Below, one piece after another: positions 16,699-26,197 of a stretch of 64,000 bases of DNA (positions are counted from its first letter, which is position 1; each line of letters opens with the position of its first letter). The translations under genes and the position numbers were made by a program. The notes beneath the pieces were generated by a model, which saw only the letters and a list, made by a program, of their open reading frames with translations, was not told the DNA's origin and did no database searches. Source of the DNA: Pseudomonas sp. LFM046 (lineage in GTDB: Bacteria; Pseudomonadota; Gammaproteobacteria; Pseudomonadales; Pseudomonadaceae); the NCBI RefSeq assembly GCF_000949385.2, contig NZ_JYKO02000001.1, positions 2,318,620 to 2,382,619 on the forward strand, read 5' to 3'.

Positions 16699-18147
16699 AT
16701 GGACATCGCGGCATTCCTGGGGAGGGGCCGTTCGGGGCCGGACGAGGGCGAGGCTGCGCCCGTGGCGCAGTTCAATCTGCTGCGCTGGTTCTCCCTGATC
16801 AGCCTGGTCATCATCGGCACCGTGGCCTTCGGCATTGGCACCGTGTCCACGCGGTTTCTGGTGAGCGAAAGCCTGGAGCGCGACGCGATGCTCTCGGCGC
16901 AGTTCATCCAGACCCTGGCCCTGGGGGAAATGCGCCACCATGGCCTGGAAAGCATGGAGATGGGCGATGTGCTGGTGCCCCATCACATCGGCATGCTCAC
17001 CCACAGCATGGCGGATGCCCGGGAGCAGGCCCGCTCTGAGTTCCTCGATCATCTCGGCCACCTGCCGGACTCGCTGCTGGCCACCATCTTTTCCCCGGAC
17101 CGCACCGTGGTCTGGTCCACCAACCCTGATCTGGTGGGCCAGCGATTCGCCGACGACGAGGCGCTGGACGAGGCCTTCCAGTCCGGTGGTCGTGTTTCCG
17201 CCGAGTACAGCGAGGTGGAGGAGGGGAAGGAGGAGCAGCAATTCATCCATCCGCCGAAGATGTTCTTCATCGAGAACTACATCCCGCTCATCGACGCCCA
17301 GGGCAAGGTGACGGCCATGGTGGAGATCTACAAGGAGCCGGTGGACCTGATCGACCGGGTCAACCGTGGCTACCGGATGATCTGGCTGGCCACGGTCATT
17401 GGCGGGGTGCTGATCTACTTCGGGCTGTACTGGATCGTCCGCCGCGCGTCGCTGCTGCTGGCGGCCCAGCAGAACCAACTGGTGGCCAACCGCACCTATG
17501 TGGGCCTGGGGGAAATGTCCTCGGCCGTCGCCCACAGCCTGCGCAACCCGCTGGCTTCGATCCGCTCCAGCGCGGAACTGGCGCAGGAACTGGAGGGGCC
17601 GCCGGCGCGCAAATGCATCGACGATATCGTCACCCAGGTGGACCGCATGTCCGCCTGGGTGCGCGACCTGCTGTTGTGTCTACGGCCGTTGCAGGGAGAC
17701 TCGGAGCAGGTGGAGCCCATGGAAGCGGTGCGCGCCACCCTGGGCAATTTCGACCAGCAACTGGCCAAGTCGAAGATCGAGGTGGAGTGCAGCGATGAGG
17801 CCGCGCCCCTGGTGGTGAGTCACCAACTGCTGCTGGCCCAGGTGCTCAACAGTGTCATCGCCAACGCCATCGAGGCCATGCCGGATGGCGGCCAATTGAT
17901 CATCAGGACTCGGCTCGACGCCGGCGGACGCTGGCTGCACCTGTCCATCGACGACACTGGCAAGGGCATGTCGCGGCAGCAAGAGATGATGGCCTTCAAG
18001 TCCTTCTACACCACCAAGCAGGGTGGGCTGGGCATCGGCCTGATCATGGTCAAGCAGATCATGGAGCGCTTCGGCGGCAAGGCCAGCCTGACCAGCCGGG
18101 AAAACGAGGGCACCTGCGTCTGCCTGAGCTTCAAGGTGGCGGACTAG
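16699..18147 (+). CDS. orphan membrane sensor histidine kinase
   Basis: 482 residues from the ATG at 16699 (GGGGGAG upstream). Order: cytoplasmic tail, TM1 (about 29-50), a periplasmic sensor of about 175 residues, TM2 (about 226-246), then HisKA with the H-box AVAHSLRNPLASIRSS (His 279), N-box NAIEAMPDGG, G1 box DDTGKGM and G2 box GGLGIGLIMVKQIMERFGG. It would autophosphorylate on His 279 in response to an extracytoplasmic signal. No response regulator is found on either side, which is unusual for a two-component kinase; its partner must be elsewhere. The first 150 bases of the open frame, before the chosen ATG, look non-coding. Confidence 0.9.
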   Translation: MDIAAFLGRGRSGPDEGEAAPVAQFNLLRWFSLISLVIIGTVAFGIGTVSTRFLVSESLERDAMLSAQFIQTLALGEMRHHGLESMEMGDVLVPHHIGMLTHSMADAREQARSEFLDHLGHLPDSLLATIFSPDRTVVWSTNPDLVGQRFADDEALDEAFQSGGRVSAEYSEVEEGKEEQQFIHPPKMFFIENYIPLIDAQGKVTAMVEIYKEPVDLIDRVNRGYRMIWLATVIGGVLIYFGLYWIVRRASLLLAAQQNQLVANRTYVGLGEMSSAVAHSLRNPLASIRSSAELAQELEGPPARKCIDDIVTQVDRMSAWVRDLLLCLRPLQGDSEQVEPMEAVRATLGNFDQQLAKSKIEVECSDEAAPLVVSHQLLLAQVLNSVIANAIEAMPDGGQLIIRTRLDAGGRWLHLSIDDTGKGMSRQQEMMAFKSFYTTKQGGLGIGLIMVKQIMERFGGKASLTSRENEGTCVCLSFKVAD

Positions 18148-18181
18148 ATCGGTATCGGCGCAGGAGGCTTATGGTGCGCCC

Positions 18182-18325
18182 GTAGAATGTGGTGGAGCTT
18201 GCGATACCCATCAGCGAGGCTCGATGGATTTCGCAAGCTCGCGGAATGCCGCCCAACCCTTCCTACGAGCTACAACGCCCCGGCTGCCGCCGTTGGTGGA
18301 TCGATGACGCGAGATCCACCCTACG
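18182..18325. repeat. palindromic repeats, GTAGRATGNGGTGGAGC and GTGGATC families
   Basis: Contains gtagaatgtggtggagcttgcgatacccatc, a converse cttcctacgagc, and ggtggatcgatgacgcgagatccaccctac. Related copies stand at 22284-22348, 27320-27422, 39276-39362 and 47769-47853. Confidence 0.7.
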
Positions 18326-19229
18326 GCAGGCCCCGCTGTTGCTGGAAGTACTGCCGAAAGAACTCCACCGTTACCCGGATCTTCGCCGAGGTATCCAATG
18401 GCGCCGCATACACGGCCCAGATATTCGCCGGCTGGCGGTACTCGGGGAGTACATGCACCAGGCGGCCATTTTCCAGGCTTTCGCTGACGTCCCACCAGGA
18501 GCGCAGGGCGATGCCGCGTCCATCCACCGCCCACTGGTGGACGATTTCGCCGTTGTTGGCCGACAGCGGGCCGGTGACCTTCACGCTTTCCTCGCCCGCC
18601 GGGCCGTGCAACCGCCAGAGGCCGAAGGGATGGTCGCGCTCCTTGATCACCAGGCAGTCGTGGCCCGCCAGTTCCGCCAGGCTGCCGGGTGTGCCCTGGC
18701 GCGCCAGGTAGCCTGGGGAGGCGCAGAGGATGCGGCTGTTCTCCGCCAGGGGCTTGGCGATCAGGTTGGGGGCGATGTTGTCGCCGATGCGGATGTCCAG
18801 GTCGAAGCCTTCATCGATCAGATCCACCAGCCGGTCGAACAGGTCCAGGCGGATGTCCAGCGCCGGGTAGCGCGCCGATAGCTCCGACAGCGCCGGGGCC
18901 ACCAGGCGCCGGCCGAGGCCGAAGCTGCTGACGATGCGCAGTTGCCCCCGTGGTTCCTGGTGCAGTTCGGAGACTTCGTCGGTCATCCGCTCCACGGCGT
19001 CGAAGATGTGCTGCGCCCAGCGGTACACCCGCTCGCCGTCCTCGCTCACCGCCACGCGTCGGGTGGTGCGGTGCAGCAGACGTACGCCGAGGCTTTCTTC
19101 CAGCAGGCGGATGCGCTTGCTGACGAAGGCGGGGGAGGTGCCCATCTCGCTGGCGACGGCGGCGAAACTGGAGCGGCGGGCGACGAGGACGAAGACGCGG
19201 AGGTCTTCCAGGTTCGGCAGACTATTCAC
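18321..19229 (-). CDS. dmlR: DmlR-type LysR regulator
   Basis: About 302 residues. The N-terminus NSLPNLEDLRVFVLVARRSSFAAVASEMG matches the DmlR start, so I take the GTG at 19229 rather than the TTG at 19250. DmlR activates the D-malate dehydrogenase gene in E. coli when D-malate is present, and this gene is divergent from such a dehydrogenase here, with 110 bases between the starts. The effector domain ends FFRQYFQQQRGLP. A small palindrome CACGATTCGTG (19227-19237) overlaps the start codon and may take part in autoregulation. Confidence 0.85.
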   Translation of the reverse strand: MNSLPNLEDLRVFVLVARRSSFAAVASEMGTSPAFVSKRIRLLEESLGVRLLHRTTRRVAVSEDGERVYRWAQHIFDAVERMTDEVSELHQEPRGQLRIVSSFGLGRRLVAPALSELSARYPALDIRLDLFDRLVDLIDEGFDLDIRIGDNIAPNLIAKPLAENSRILCASPGYLARQGTPGSLAELAGHDCLVIKERDHPFGLWRLHGPAGEESVKVTGPLSANNGEIVHQWAVDGRGIALRSWWDVSESLENGRLVHVLPEYRQPANIWAVYAAPLDTSAKIRVTVEFFRQYFQQQRGLP

Positions 19230-19339
19230 GATTCGTGTCTTATCTATCAATGAAGCGCAGGATTATCTTTGCGGAGAGTCCTTATAGCATGGTCGTCACA
19301 CCGCCTGAACAGGGCGTCTTCACCAAGGGCACGACGAGC

Positions 19340-20419
19340 ATGAACAAGACATACAAGATCGCCGCCATTCCCGGCGACGGCATCGGCAACGAAGTTCTCC
19401 CCGAAGGCCTGCGGGTCGTCGAGGCGGCGGCCCGCAAGTGGGGCCTGGACCTGTCCTTCGAGACCATCGAGTGGGCCAGCTGCGATTACTACCTGCAGCA
19501 CGGCAAGATGATGCCGGACGACTGGTTCGAGCAACTCAAGGGCTTCGACGCCCTGTACTTCGGCGCCGTGGGCTGGCCGGACAAGGTGCCCGACCACATC
19601 TCCCTGTGGGGCTCGCTGCTGAAGTTCCGCCGCGACTTCGACCAATACGTGAACATCCGTCCGGTGCGCCTGTTCCCCGGTGTGCCGTGCCCCCTGGCCG
19701 GCCGTGAGCCCGGCGACATCGATTTCGTGGTGATCCGTGAAAACACCGAGGGCGAGTACTCCTCCCTGGGCGGCCGCATGTTCGAAGGCACCGAGCACGA
19801 ATTCGTGCTGCAGGAGTCCGTCTTCACCCGCCGTGGCGTCGACCGCATCCTCAAGTACGCCTTCGACCTGGCCCAGACCCGCGAGCGCAAGAAACTGACT
19901 GCCGCCACCAAGTCCAACGGCATGGCTGTGAGCATGCCCTACTGGGACGAGCGGGTCGCCGCGATGGCGGAGAAGTACCCCGAGATCAAGTGGGACAAGC
20001 AGCACATCGACATCCTCTGCGCGCGCTTCGTGCTGCAGCCGGACCGTTTCGACGTGGTGGTGGCCTCCAACCTGTTCGGCGACATCCTTTCCGACCTGGG
20101 CCCGGCCTGCGCCGGCACCATCGGCATCGCGCCCTCGGCCAACCTCAACCCGGAGCGCAACTTCCCGTCCCTGTTCGAGCCGGTGCACGGCTCGGCGCCG
20201 GACATCTACGGTAAGAACATCGCCAACCCCATCGCCATGATCTGGTCCGGCGCGCTGATGCTGGACTTCCTCGGCAACGGCGACGAGCGCTACAAGGCGG
20301 CCCACGACGGCATCCTGCGTGCCATCGAACAGGTAATCGCCGAAGGCCCGGTGACCCCGGACCTGGGTGGCAAGGCTTCGACCCAGGACGTAGGCAAGGC
20401 GATCGCCGACGCGCTGTAA
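19340..20419 (+). CDS. dmlA: D-malate / tartrate dehydrogenase (decarboxylating), TTUC family
   Basis: 359 residues of the isocitrate/isopropylmalate dehydrogenase superfamily. Seen: AAIPGDGIGNEVLPEG at the N-terminus, the family's IRPVRLFPGVPCPL, FVVIRENTEGEYSSLGG, the Tyr/Lys catalytic region, DILCARFVLQPDRFDVVVASNLFGDILSDLG and EPVHGSAPDIYGKNIANP. Such enzymes oxidise D-malate to pyruvate and CO2 with NAD+, and also act on L-tartrate or isopropylmalate. The ATG at 19340 is preferred since the upstream 35 codons are not conserved. Next to carnitine genes, the likely substrate is D-malate from carnitine; this matches known carnitine operons. Confidence 0.92.
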   Translation: MNKTYKIAAIPGDGIGNEVLPEGLRVVEAAARKWGLDLSFETIEWASCDYYLQHGKMMPDDWFEQLKGFDALYFGAVGWPDKVPDHISLWGSLLKFRRDFDQYVNIRPVRLFPGVPCPLAGREPGDIDFVVIRENTEGEYSSLGGRMFEGTEHEFVLQESVFTRRGVDRILKYAFDLAQTRERKKLTAATKSNGMAVSMPYWDERVAAMAEKYPEIKWDKQHIDILCARFVLQPDRFDVVVASNLFGDILSDLGPACAGTIGIAPSANLNPERNFPSLFEPVHGSAPDIYGKNIANPIAMIWSGALMLDFLGNGDERYKAAHDGILRAIEQVIAEGPVTPDLGGKASTQDVGKAIADAL

Positions 20420-20425
20420 GCCTTA

Positions 20426-20457
20426 CCCCGGCCGTCTTTGAGAAAAGGCGGCCGGGG
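20426..20457 (+). terminator. GC-rich hairpin after dmlA
   Basis: CCCCGGCCG (20426-20434) pairs with CGGCCGGGG (20449-20457) seven bases after the dmlA stop; only CGTTTCT follows, so the T-tract is weak. It probably lowers read-through into the transporter gene, which has its own upstream element. Confidence 0.6.
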
Positions 20458-20530
20458 CGTTTCTGCAGGCGATAGACGGCCTGCAAATTGTCCGACAACG
20501 GTTGCTTTAAGGGCCTGTTTCGGACAAGCT

Positions 20531-20565
20531 GTTAACCAATGGATTAACGTAAACCAATGATTAAC
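20531..20565 (+). promoter_or_regulatory. candidate operator shared with cntA, upstream of the BCCT gene
   Basis: A 35-base element of the form GTTAAC-N5-GATTWACGTWAACCAA followed by AT-rich bases, about 66 bases before the BCCT ATG. The copy before cntA (22380-22414) agrees at 24 of 35 positions by my hand count. It also contains the near direct repeat ACCAATGGATTAAC / ACCAATGATTAAC. I infer a binding site for the locus regulator. Confidence 0.6.
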
Positions 20566-20631
20566 AAATAACGTGATCCGGAGGCCCCCTGCCTGATGGG
20601 GCACCGGGTTATCCAGTTTCAGGAGACACCA

Positions 20632-22245
20632 ATGTCCAACAACAATAAGAAAGACATGTTCTTGATCACGGCGAGCCTGATCGCCGTGGCCTTGACCGTG
20701 TTCGGCCTTGCTGCGTTCCCCGCCGAGGCGGAGGCGCTCGCCAACCGGCTCTTCGAAGTATCCACCCGCACCTTCGGTACCACGGTGCAGCTGTTCGTCT
20801 TCGGCAGTGCCCTGGCGGTGCTGTACCTGGCCTTCAGCAAGTACGGCAATATCCGTCTCGGCAACGGCAAGCCGGAATACTCGAACATGACCTGGGTGTT
20901 CATGTTCATCTGCGCCGGCATGGGTTCGTCGACCCTCTATTGGGGCGTGATGGAGTGGGCGTACTACTACCAGACCCCCGGCCTGAACATCGCCGCCGGT
21001 ACCCGTGAGGCGCTGGACTTCAGCGTCAGCTATTCCTTCTTCCACTGGGGCATCAGCGCCTGGTCGCTCTATGCGCTGTCGTCCCTGGCGCTGGCCTACC
21101 ACTTCCACGTGCGCAAGAAGAGCGGCCTGGGCCTGGCGTCAATCATCGAAGCCGTCACTGGCTTCCGCGCCAACGGGCCGGTGGGCCGTCTGGTCGACCT
21201 GATCTTCCTGCTCACCATGTTCGGCGCGCTGACCGTTTCCCTGGCGCTGACCGCATCCACCCTGACCCGTGGCCTGGCCGGCCTCACCGGTGTTCCGGAC
21301 ACCTTCGTGACGCAGTTGGTGGTGATCGGTGTCGTCGCGGTGATCTTCTCCCTGAGCTCCTACATCGGCATCGATGACGGCATGCAGCGCCTCTCCAAGA
21401 TGGTCTGCGTAGGTGCCCTGGGCTTCGCTGGCGTGGTGTTCCTGGTCGGCCCGACCCAGTTCACCCTGAACAACACCGCCAACGCCATCGGCCTGATGAT
21501 CCAGAACTACGTGCACATGAGCCTGTTCACCGACCCGGCGGGCGACGGTGCCTTCACCCGCAACTGGACGGTGTTCTACTGGCTGTGGTGGGTGTCCTAC
21601 GCACCGGGCGTGGCGATGTTCGTCACCCGCGTGTCGAAAGGCCGCAAGATCAAGGAAGTGGTGACTGCGCTGCTGCTCGGCGGTAGCGTCGGCTGCTGGT
21701 TCTTCTTCGGCGCGCTGGAAAGCTACAGCATGCACCAGTTCATCAGCGGCGCTATCGACGTGCCGCGCATCCTCAGCGAGCAAGGCGGCGAGACCGCCGT
21801 GGAAATGCTCCTGACCGCGCTGCCCTTCGGCAAGGTGTTCCTGGCGGTGTACCTGTTCATCATGGCGGTGTTCTGCGCCTCCCACATGGACGCGGCGGCC
21901 TACGCCGTGGCCGCCACCAGCACCCGCAACCTGCAGGAAGGCCAGGACCCGACGCCGACCCACCGCCTGTTCTGGTGCGTGATGCTGACCCTGATCCCGC
22001 TGGCCATGCTGTTCGCCAAGGCCTCGCTGTCCACCATGAAGACCGCCGTGGTGCTGACCGCGATCCCGTTCCTGGTGATCCTGCTGACCAAGATCTACGG
22101 CTTCTTCAAATGGATGGTGCAGGACTACGGCAGCATGCCGGCCCACCTGATCGAGGAAGAAGCGGTACGCCGTGGCCTGGACGAAAGCGTCGAGCCGCCG
22201 CAAGCGGAAGAGGGCGTGCGCCTGAAAACCGCCACCGCGCAATGA
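20632..22245 (+). CDS. BCCT-family transporter, likely carnitine importer
   Basis: 537 residues with about 12 hydrophobic segments. BCCT hallmarks are present: [22 protein letters not shown], the Trp-rich segment [28 protein letters not shown] (TM8 region, the substrate Trp box) and [17 protein letters not shown] proteins import quaternary ammonium compounds such as choline, betaine and carnitine. AGGAG precedes the ATG. Sitting between D-malate dehydrogenase and CntA, and sharing an upstream element with cntA, makes carnitine the likely substrate. It is shorter than BetT-type BCCTs, which have long C-terminal tails. Confidence 0.93.
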   Translation: MSNNNKKDMFLITASLIAVALTVFGLAAFPAEAEALANRLFEVSTRTFGTTVQLFVFGSALAVLYLAFSKYGNIRLGNGKPEYSNMTWVFMFICAGMGSSTLYWGVMEWAYYYQTPGLNIAAGTREALDFSVSYSFFHWGISAWSLYALSSLALAYHFHVRKKSGLGLASIIEAVTGFRANGPVGRLVDLIFLLTMFGALTVSLALTASTLTRGLAGLTGVPDTFVTQLVVIGVVAVIFSLSSYIGIDDGMQRLSKMVCVGALGFAGVVFLVGPTQFTLNNTANAIGLMIQNYVHMSLFTDPAGDGAFTRNWTVFYWLWWVSYAPGVAMFVTRVSKGRKIKEVVTALLLGGSVGCWFFFGALESYSMHQFISGAIDVPRILSEQGGETAVEMLLTALPFGKVFLAVYLFIMAVFCASHMDAAAYAVAATSTRNLQEGQDPTPTHRLFWCVMLTLIPLAMLFAKASLSTMKTAVVLTAIPFLVILLTKIYGFFKWMVQDYGSMPAHLIEEEAVRRGLDESVEPPQAEEGVRLKTATAQ

Positions 22246-22283
22246 GTTGAGTTGTGCCCCGCGCAGGGATGCGCGGGCTTTTC

Positions 22284-22348
22284 GTAGGATGGGTGGAGCG
22301 GAGCGATACCCATCATTCCCACTCGACGATGGGTATCGCGTTCCACCG
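22284..22348. repeat. palindromic repeat, GTAGGATGGGTGGAGC family
   Basis: gtaggatgggtggagcggag, gatacccatc and an inverted gatgggtatcgcgttccacc. It lies after the BCCT gene, just upstream of the cntA operator. Confidence 0.75.
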
Positions 22349-22379
22349 ACGGCTTCGGCCAAAAAATTTTGCCCGATCT

Positions 22380-22414
22380 GTTAACTGACAGATTTACGTT
22401 AACCAAAAGTAAAT
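22380..22414 (+). promoter_or_regulatory. candidate operator upstream of cntA
   Basis: GTTAAC-N5-GATTTACGTTAACCAA and following bases; second copy of the element at 20531-20565. It ends 54 bases before the cntA ATG, so both copies lie in the promoter region at about -50 to -90 from the start codons. Confidence 0.6.
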
Positions 22415-22468
22415 AGCTGTAATGCCCCGGCCCCGGCCGGTGCCTTGAAAATGCCTGGAGTACAGAAG

Positions 22469-23590
22469 ATGAACGATATCCAACGCCTGCCCGCCGACTT
22501 CTGCGCCAACGCCGATGAGGCCTACACCATTCCCGCCGGCTACTACACCCGTCCGGAGATCTTCGACTACGAGAAGGAAAAGATCTTCGCCAACAGCTGG
22601 GTCTGCATTGGGCACCGCAGCGAGGTCGCCGAGAACAACGCCTACATCACCCGCGAGTACATCGGCGAAAGCATCATCGTCGTGCGCGGCCGTGACGGCG
22701 AGTTGCGCGCCTTCTACAACGTCTGCCCGCACCGTGGCCACCAACTGCTGCAGGGCGACGGCAAGGCGAAGAACGTCATCACCTGCCCGTACCACGCCTG
22801 GACCTTCAAGCTCGACGGCGAGCTGGCCCACGCGCGCAACTGCGACCACGTGGCGAACTTCGACAAGGCCAACTCCAGCCTGGTGCAGCTGCGCGTGGAG
22901 GAATACGCCGGCTTCATCTTCGTCAACATGAACAAGGACGCCGGCAGCGTCGAAGAGCAGTTGCCCGGCCTCCAGGCCCGCCTGCGCCAGGCCTGCCCGG
23001 TGGTGGATGACCTGCACCTGGCCGCCCGTTTCGTCACCGAGACCCCGGCCAACTGGAAGTCCATCGTCGACAACTACATGGAGTGCTACCACTGCGCCCC
23101 GGCCCACCCGGGCTTCTCCGATTCCGTGGACGTCGGCCAGTACACCCACACCATGTTCGGCAACTGGTCCCTGCAGTACGGCGTGGCCAAGCCCTCCGAG
23201 AAGTCCTTCAAGTTCGACGAGTCGGTGAAAGATCCGTCCTTCAGCGGCTTCTGGGTCTGGCCGTGCACCATGTTCAACGCCCCGCCAGGTGGCAACTTCA
23301 TGACCGTGATCTACGAGTTCCCGGTCAGCGCCGAAGTGACCCTGCAGCACTACGACGTCTACTTCCTGAACAAGGACATCACCCCCGAGCAGCAGGCGCT
23401 GATCGAGTGGTACCGCGACGTCTTCCGTCCGGAGGACCTGCGCCTGGTGGAGAGCGTGCAGAAGGGCCTGAAGTCCCGTGGCTATCGCGGCCAGGGCCGG
23501 ATCATGGCTGACCGCCAGCGCAGCGGCCAGAGCGAGCACGGCATCGCCCACTTCCACAACCTGATCGCCGTCGCCCACCTGGACCGTTGA
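22469..23590 (+). CDS. cntA: carnitine monooxygenase, oxygenase component (Rieske non-haem iron)
   Basis: 373 residues from the ATG at 22469 (GGAG 8 bases before; an upstream TTG is less likely). The Rieske cluster ligands are Cys86-x-His88 and Cys106-x2-His109 (CPHRGH, CPYHAW). The mononuclear iron site is NYMECYHCAPAH with His208 and His213, and Glu205 is the residue that bridges the two centres. Glu there, instead of the Asp of most ring hydroxylases, is the known mark of CntA. CntA cleaves L-carnitine to trimethylamine and malic semialdehyde with electrons from CntB. Betaine monooxygenases share some of these features, but the numbering and the neighbours favour carnitine. Confidence 0.9.
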   Translation: MNDIQRLPADFCANADEAYTIPAGYYTRPEIFDYEKEKIFANSWVCIGHRSEVAENNAYITREYIGESIIVVRGRDGELRAFYNVCPHRGHQLLQGDGKAKNVITCPYHAWTFKLDGELAHARNCDHVANFDKANSSLVQLRVEEYAGFIFVNMNKDAGSVEEQLPGLQARLRQACPVVDDLHLAARFVTETPANWKSIVDNYMECYHCAPAHPGFSDSVDVGQYTHTMFGNWSLQYGVAKPSEKSFKFDESVKDPSFSGFWVWPCTMFNAPPGGNFMTVIYEFPVSAEVTLQHYDVYFLNKDITPEQQALIEWYRDVFRPEDLRLVESVQKGLKSRGYRGQGRIMADRQRSGQSEHGIAHFHNLIAVAHLDR

Positions 23591-23648
23591 TGGCCGTGGC
23601 CGCCGCCCGAGCGCGGCGGCCCGCCTCGCGTGCAAGAGGACTCTAAGA

Positions 23649-25097
23649 GTGAACCTGAAAGACAACGACCTGTTCCGCCAGCAGGCCTTCATCGCCGGTG
23701 CCTGGTGCGACGCCGATGACGGCCGCACGGTGGACGTGACCGATCCCGCCAGCGGCGAACGGCTGGGCCGCGTGCCGGACATGGGCGGCGCCGAGACCCT
23801 GCGTGCCATCGAGGCCGCCGATGCCGCGCTGCCGGCCTGGCGTTCCCGTACCGCCAAGGAACGCGCCCAGATCCTGCGCCGCTGGTTCGAGCTGATGCTC
23901 CAGCACGAAGATGACCTGGCCCGCCTGATGACCCTGGAACAGGGCAAGCCCCTGGCCGAAGCCGTGGGCGAAGTCCGCTACGCCGCCTCCTTCATCGAGT
24001 GGTTCGCCGAAGAGGGCAAGCGCATCTATGGGGACGTGATCCCCTCGCCGGCCGGCGACAAGCGCCTGGTGGTGATCAAGCAGGGCATCGGCGTCTGCGC
24101 CGCCATCACGCCCTGGAACTTCCCCTCGGCTATGATCACCCGCAAGGTGGCGCCGGCCCTGGCGGCGGGCTGCACCATCGTGGTCAAACCCGCCAACGAG
24201 ACCCCGTTCTCCGCCCTGGCCCTGGCCGAGCTGGCCAAGCGCGCCGGCGTACCGGACGGCGTGATCAGCATCGTCACCGGCGACGCCGTAGCCATCGGCG
24301 CCCAGCTCACCGGCAACCCGCTGGTGCGCAAGCTCAGCTTCACCGGCTCCACCCCGGTCGGCCGCCTGCTGATGGGCCAGTGCGCGCCCACCATCAAGAA
24401 GGTCTCCCTGGAGTTGGGTGGCAACGCCCCCTTCATCGTCTTCGACGACGCCGATATCGACGCGGCGGTGGAAGGCGCACTGGTCGCCAAGTACCGCAAC
24501 GCCGGCCAGACCTGCGTCTGCGTGAACCGCTTCTACATCCATGACGCCGTCTACGACGCCTTCGCCGAACGCTTCGCCGCGCGAGTACGCGAGCTGCGCG
24601 TCGGCCACGGCCTGGAAGGTGGTAGCCAGATCGGTCCGCTGATCACCGGAAAGGCCCTGGACAAGGTCCGCAGCCTGATGGCCGACGCGGTGGAGAAGGG
24701 CGCCGAAGTGCTGGTAGGCGGTGAGGGCCACGAACTGGGCGGCAACTTCCTCCAGCCCACGGTGCTGACCGGCGTGGCGCCGGGCATGCAGCTGCTGGAC
24801 GAGGAAATCTTCGGCCCGGTGGCGCCCCTGGTGCGCTTCTCCACCGACGAGGAAGTCGTGCGCCTGGCCAACGACACCCTCTACGGCCTGGCGGCCTACT
24901 TCTACAGCCGCGACATCGGCCGCGTGTGGAAGATCGCCGAGCAGCTGGAGTACGGCATGGTCGGCATCAACACCGGCCTGATCTCCAACGAGGTGGCTCC
25001 CTTCGGTGGCGTCAAGCAGTCCGGCCTCGGCCGCGAAGGCTCGAAGTACGGCATCGAGGACTACCTGGAAATGAAGTACCTGTGCCTCGCCGTTTGA
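23649..25097 (+). CDS. NAD(P)-dependent aldehyde dehydrogenase, probable malic semialdehyde dehydrogenase
   Basis: 482 residues of the succinate-semialdehyde dehydrogenase subgroup: TPWNFPSAMITRKVAPALAAGCTIVVKPA, the general-base segment LELGGNAPFIVFDDAD and the catalytic Cys in AGQTCVCVNR are all present. It begins at a GTG with AGAGGA upstream. Lodged between cntA and cntB, it probably oxidises the malic semialdehyde released by CntA to malate, the assignment made for the equivalent gene in carnitine-using Acinetobacter. Succinate semialdehyde cannot be excluded as a substrate. Confidence 0.85.
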   Translation: MNLKDNDLFRQQAFIAGAWCDADDGRTVDVTDPASGERLGRVPDMGGAETLRAIEAADAALPAWRSRTAKERAQILRRWFELMLQHEDDLARLMTLEQGKPLAEAVGEVRYAASFIEWFAEEGKRIYGDVIPSPAGDKRLVVIKQGIGVCAAITPWNFPSAMITRKVAPALAAGCTIVVKPANETPFSALALAELAKRAGVPDGVISIVTGDAVAIGAQLTGNPLVRKLSFTGSTPVGRLLMGQCAPTIKKVSLELGGNAPFIVFDDADIDAAVEGALVAKYRNAGQTCVCVNRFYIHDAVYDAFAERFAARVRELRVGHGLEGGSQIGPLITGKALDKVRSLMADAVEKGAEVLVGGEGHELGGNFLQPTVLTGVAPGMQLLDEEIFGPVAPLVRFSTDEEVVRLANDTLYGLAAYFYSRDIGRVWKIAEQLEYGMVGINTGLISNEVAPFGGVKQSGLGREGSKYGIEDYLEMKYLCLAV

Positions 25098-25161
25098 CGG
25101 CGGGCACCACGCACCACAGGGCGGCGCCTGGCGCCGCCCGCAGCCGCAGCAGAGGTTAGCG

Positions 25162-26133
25162 ATGGCCAACTCCTATGAAATGATGCTTGCCCGTGTCACC
25201 GCGGTGGAGCAGGCAACCCCCCAGATCAAGCGCTTCACCCTGGAGCGCACCGATGGCCAGCCGCTGCCGGCCTTCACCGGCGGCAGCCACATCATCGTGC
25301 AGATGAAAGGCGCCGACGGCCGCCAGTTCAGCAATGCCTACTCGCTGATGAGCGACCCGGCCGATACCACCCGCTACCAGATCGGCGTGCGCCTGGAGGA
25401 GCAGTCCAAGGGCGGCTCGGCCTTCATGCACCAGCAGGTGGAGGTGGGGACCGAACTGGTGATCTCCAGCCCCAACAACCTGTTCGCCATCGATTCCAGC
25501 GCCGGCAAGCACGTGCTGATCGCCGGCGGCATCGGCATCACCCCGTTCCTCGCCCAGCTCCCCGAGCTGCGCGCCCAGGGCGCCAACTATGAGCTGCATT
25601 ACGCCTTCCGCAGCCCGGAGCACGGCGCGTTCCAAGGGGAACTGGCCAACGGTCCTCATGCCGGGCAGGTGCGCTTCTACGTCGACAGCCTGGGCACCTC
25701 GCTGAACCTCGCCGAACTCATCGGCGGCATGGACGCGAACGCCCATGTCTACGTCTGCGGCCCCAAGCCGCTGATCGACGCGGTGATCGCCACCGCCAAG
25801 GCCCAGGGCGTGGCTGACGCCCGCGTGCATTGGGAACAGTTCGCCGCCGCGCCGGTCACCGGTGGCGCGTTCACCGTGGTGCTGGCCCAGTCCGGCCGCG
25901 AGCTGCAGGTGGAGGAGGGCATGACCATCCTCCAGGCCATCGAGAAGTCCAACGCCGCCCAGGTGGAGTGCCTGTGCCGCGAGGGCGTCTGCGGTACCTG
26001 CGAAACCCGCATCCTCGAAGGCGAGGCCGAGCACTTCGACCAGTACCTCAGCGACGAGGAAAAGGCCGCTCAGCAGACCATGATGCTGTGCGTGTCGCGG
26101 GCCAGGGGACAGCGCCTTGTTCTAGACCTCTAA
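25162..26133 (+). CDS. cntB: carnitine monooxygenase reductase component
   Basis: 323 residues in the phthalate dioxygenase reductase order: FMN-binding domain (about 5-105, with NAYSLMSDP), NAD-binding domain (about 108-225, with AGGIGITPFLAQL and YVCGPKPLIDAV), and a C-terminal plant-type 2Fe-2S ferredoxin domain with CLCREGVCGTCETRILEG and a last Cys in MMLCVSR. It passes electrons from NAD(P)H to the Rieske centre of CntA. GAGG stands before the ATG. The gene follows the aldehyde dehydrogenase by 64 bases. Confidence 0.9.
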   Translation: MANSYEMMLARVTAVEQATPQIKRFTLERTDGQPLPAFTGGSHIIVQMKGADGRQFSNAYSLMSDPADTTRYQIGVRLEEQSKGGSAFMHQQVEVGTELVISSPNNLFAIDSSAGKHVLIAGGIGITPFLAQLPELRAQGANYELHYAFRSPEHGAFQGELANGPHAGQVRFYVDSLGTSLNLAELIGGMDANAHVYVCGPKPLIDAVIATAKAQGVADARVHWEQFAAAPVTGGAFTVVLAQSGRELQVEEGMTILQAIEKSNAAQVECLCREGVCGTCETRILEGEAEHFDQYLSDEEKAAQQTMMLCVSRARGQRLVLDL

Positions 26134-26197
26134 GCCGGTGGGATTGGGCGGAGCTGGCGACGTATACTGCGTCGCCTGGCTCAGGGACATGCTCGCC

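Noticed and set aside
22394-23947. 517-codon minus-strand frame opposite cntA
   Set aside because: Antisense of a gene with intact Rieske and iron-site motifs; no start context.
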